Assembly (NCBI RefSeq): GCF_000186865.1
Contig: NW_008705596.1
Coordinates: 355,088 to 370,504, forward strand
Length of the DNA stretch: 15,417 nt
Reading direction: 5' to 3'
Source of the DNA: Aureococcus anophagefferens
Lineage: Eukaryota > Sar > Pelagophyceae > Pelagomonadales > Pelagomonadaceae
Part shown: piece by piece, positions 14,080 to 15,417 of the stretch
Numbering within the stretch: the stretch's first letter is position 1
Layout: each line of letters opens with the position of its first letter
The notes under the pieces: model-generated
What the model was told of the DNA's origin: nothing
Database searches by the model: none
The model's input: the letters and a program-made list of their open reading frames with translations, nothing else
Position numbers and translations under genes: made by a program

Positions 14080-15386
14080 ATGCGCCGGCGCGCCGCCCGC
14101 GCCGTCCTGGTCGCCGGCGCCGCCGCGACGACGGGCCCGCCGCCCGGCGGCGTCGCCGTCTGCGTCGTGGGCTTCGCGCGGACGTTCGCGCACCGGCACG
14201 TCCACGACGGGCTCGCGGCGGCGTTCGCGGCGGGCCTCGGCGGCGACTACGACGTCTTCGGCGTCGTCGACGACGGGCCCGGCGACACGGTCAAGGGCGC
14301 GCGGACGTCGCCGCCGGACCCGCCGGGCCTCGCGGCGGCGGCGGCGGCGCTCCGGCCCGCGGCCTGGGCCGCCGGCCCGCGGCCCATGGAGAACTGCAGC
14401 GGCCTGCTCCCCGCGCTGGACCAGTGGTTCAAGCTCGCGGCCTGCGTCGACCTCGTCGCGGCGGCGGAGGCGACGCGCGGCCGACAGTACGACCGCGTGC
14501 TCCGGGCGCGAGCGCCGCGCGGGAAAGCGACGACGGCCCGCGCGACTTCGACATGCGAACACACCTTTGTGAGAACATGACCTCGCCGAGAGCGCGCGAC
14601 GCGTCCGCGCGTCGGCCGAGAGCGCACGGCGACGCGACCGAGCGAGACCGGTCGGACGCGTTCACCGGGCGCAGGTGCGGCCCGACGCGCGCCTCGGCGC
14701 GTCGGGCCTGCGCCACGGCGACCACCGCGTCTACGTCGACGGGCGCTTCCGCGACGCCGTCGTCGACCTGCCGCGGTCCGCGGCCGCGCGCCTCGCGCCG
14801 TGCCTCGCGCCGCCCCGGGCGGGATTCGAGCTCGCTTCGACGTTCCGCGCGCGATCGTCCCGGAGCGAGGATCCGCGCGTCGAGAGAGCGATGATCGCTC
14901 GTGCCAACATGAGCCGAAACGAGCGGAAAGCGGCCGAGAGACGTTGGGACGTTCGCGCCCCGTTTCCCCGCGCAGGCGCCGCTCCGGGGGCCGGCCTGCC
15001 CCGCGCGCGTCCTCGCGCTCCGCAACCTCACGGCGGCGGCGCTGGCGGCGCGCCACGCCCTCGCGGACCGGGGCAAGCCCGCGAGCGACGCGTTCCGGAC
15101 CTGGGAGTTCCGCGACGGCGGCGGCTTCCTCGAGGGCCTCGCGGCGTCGTGCCTCGGCGCGCCCGTCGCCGTCGACGCGGCCGTCGACGTCGACATCCTG
15201 CGGCTGCCCCTCGCCGCCAAGCTCCGGGGCCTCAAGTCCGCCTGGCTCAAGGCGCGGCGCCGCGGCGACGGCGACCCCGCGGCCGTCGCCGCGTTCGAGC
15301 GCATCGCCGCGCTCGTGCCGCCGGGCGAGCTCTGCCCGTCGCTGGGCTTCTGCGGGTGCTCGCCCACGGGCGCGGACTGCGTCTAG
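14080..15386 (+). CDS. Glycosyltransferase-like protein with YDxVLRxRPD motif, 3 exons
   Basis: Exons 14080-14505, 14675-14806 and 15386-ending 14976-15386 give 322 residues. The start follows MRRRAARAVLVAGAAATTG, a weak signal-anchor-like leader. VAVCVVGFARTFAHRHVHDG and DYDVFGVVDD look like the first strands of a nucleotide-sugar transferase fold. ALDQWFKLAACVDLVAAAEA then QYDRVLR|VRPDARL, completed by splicing, matches the 'W.K...c......E...YD.V.R.RPD' pattern of uncharacterised algal glycosyltransferase-like proteins. The last exon has W-E-F, a DVDILRLP-like stretch and a Cys-rich end (LCPSLGFCGCSPTGADCV), suggesting a secretory-pathway location. Donor substrate unknown. Both introns use GC donors. 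The family assignment rests on motif memory and should be taken as tentative. Confidence 0.68.
14506..14674 (+). mobile_element. Probable introner-derived GC-AG intron 1 of gene 10
   Basis: 169 nt. The GC donor at 14506 (GCGCGAGC) and acceptor GGCGCAG at 14674 join YDRVLR to VRPDARLG in phase 0. The exon start GTGCGGCC matches the donor octamer at 5 of 8 positions, a worn duplication. Size and fragments such as GACCGAGCGAGA fit the family, but the core is not intact. Confidence 0.65.
14807..14975 (-). mobile_element. Introner element (reverse) as GC-AG intron 2 of gene 10
   Basis: Duplication GCGCCGCC (14807-14814) and GCGCCGCT (14976-14983), 7 of 8. Ends CCGGGCGGGA and, reversed, CTGCGCGGGG. 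Reverse core pieces GATGATCGCTCGTGCC and ATGAGCCGAAACGAGCGG parallel those of the carrier-like intron at 2006-2188. The GC donor is in the duplication, phase 0, joining LAPCL to APLRGPACPARV. Length 169 nt. Confidence 0.87.
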
Positions 15387-15417
15387 GGCCGGTCCTTAGG
15401 GGCCGCTTGCCGGCGTC

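Noticed and set aside
1..15417. Bacterial operon, CRISPR array, tRNA or rRNA genes
   Set aside because: Strands alternate, genes are interrupted by spliceable introns, and no spaced repeats or tRNA box sequences were found by eye.

Overview
This is a GC-rich (about 70%) eukaryotic nuclear window. It is densely packed with small genes on both strands, and most of them are interrupted by introns of about 170-200 nt. Those introns are themselves repeats: they share a core (forward form CGGCTGATTTTTGGACG) and inverted terminal ends reading CTG(G/C)GC(G/A)G..., and they sit between 8-bp direct duplications of the host exon. That is the signature of introner elements, the intron-making DNA transposons known from the algae Micromonas and Aureococcus. 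Together with the gene content (an NRT2-type nitrate transporter, mitochondrial carriers, a FOXRED2-like flavoprotein, MYND/Sel1 proteins) it points to a pelagophyte such as Aureococcus anophagefferens. The organism is an inference from family knowledge, not a database match.

Layout, left to right. (1) <1-1473 +: 3' part of a phytanoyl-CoA-dioxygenase-like Fe(II)/2-oxoglutarate oxygenase in five exons. (2) 1563-2558 +: a divergent mitochondrial-carrier-like protein, two exons. A 53-bp tandem repeat fills the gap to the next, convergent gene. (3) 3773-2740 -: PX-domain plus coiled-coil protein, two exons. (4) 5084-4027 -: MYND + RING + Sel1 protein broken by two frameshifts. (5) 5957-7573 +: NRT2 nitrate transporter. 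(6) 8275-9289 +: histidine phosphatase, three exons, start uncertain. (7) 10704-9349 -: mitochondrial carrier, about five exons. (8) 10859-13157 +: FOXRED2-like FAD oxidoreductase, four exons. (9) 13999-13160 -: MYND zinc-finger protein whose stop lies 2 bp from the stop of gene 8. (10) 14080-15386 +: glycosyltransferase-like protein, three exons.

The genes do not form a pathway. Nitrate uptake, mitochondrial exchange, redox and signalling functions are simply neighbours, as expected in a compact algal genome. Gene pairs 4/5, 7/8 and 9/10 are divergent and share short upstream regions; pairs 2/3, 6/7 and 8/9 are convergent.

The striking biology is in the introns. In at least nine of them the 5' splice site is the first dinucleotide of the duplicated target and the AG is the last dinucleotide of the element, so removal restores the original exon exactly. 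Many of these duplications begin with GC rather than GT, so GC-AG introns appear to outnumber GT-AG introns here. Near-identical copies act as introns in opposite orientations in two genes. Exon boundaries were inferred by hand from reading-frame continuity, protein-family conservation and the duplications; there is no transcript evidence.
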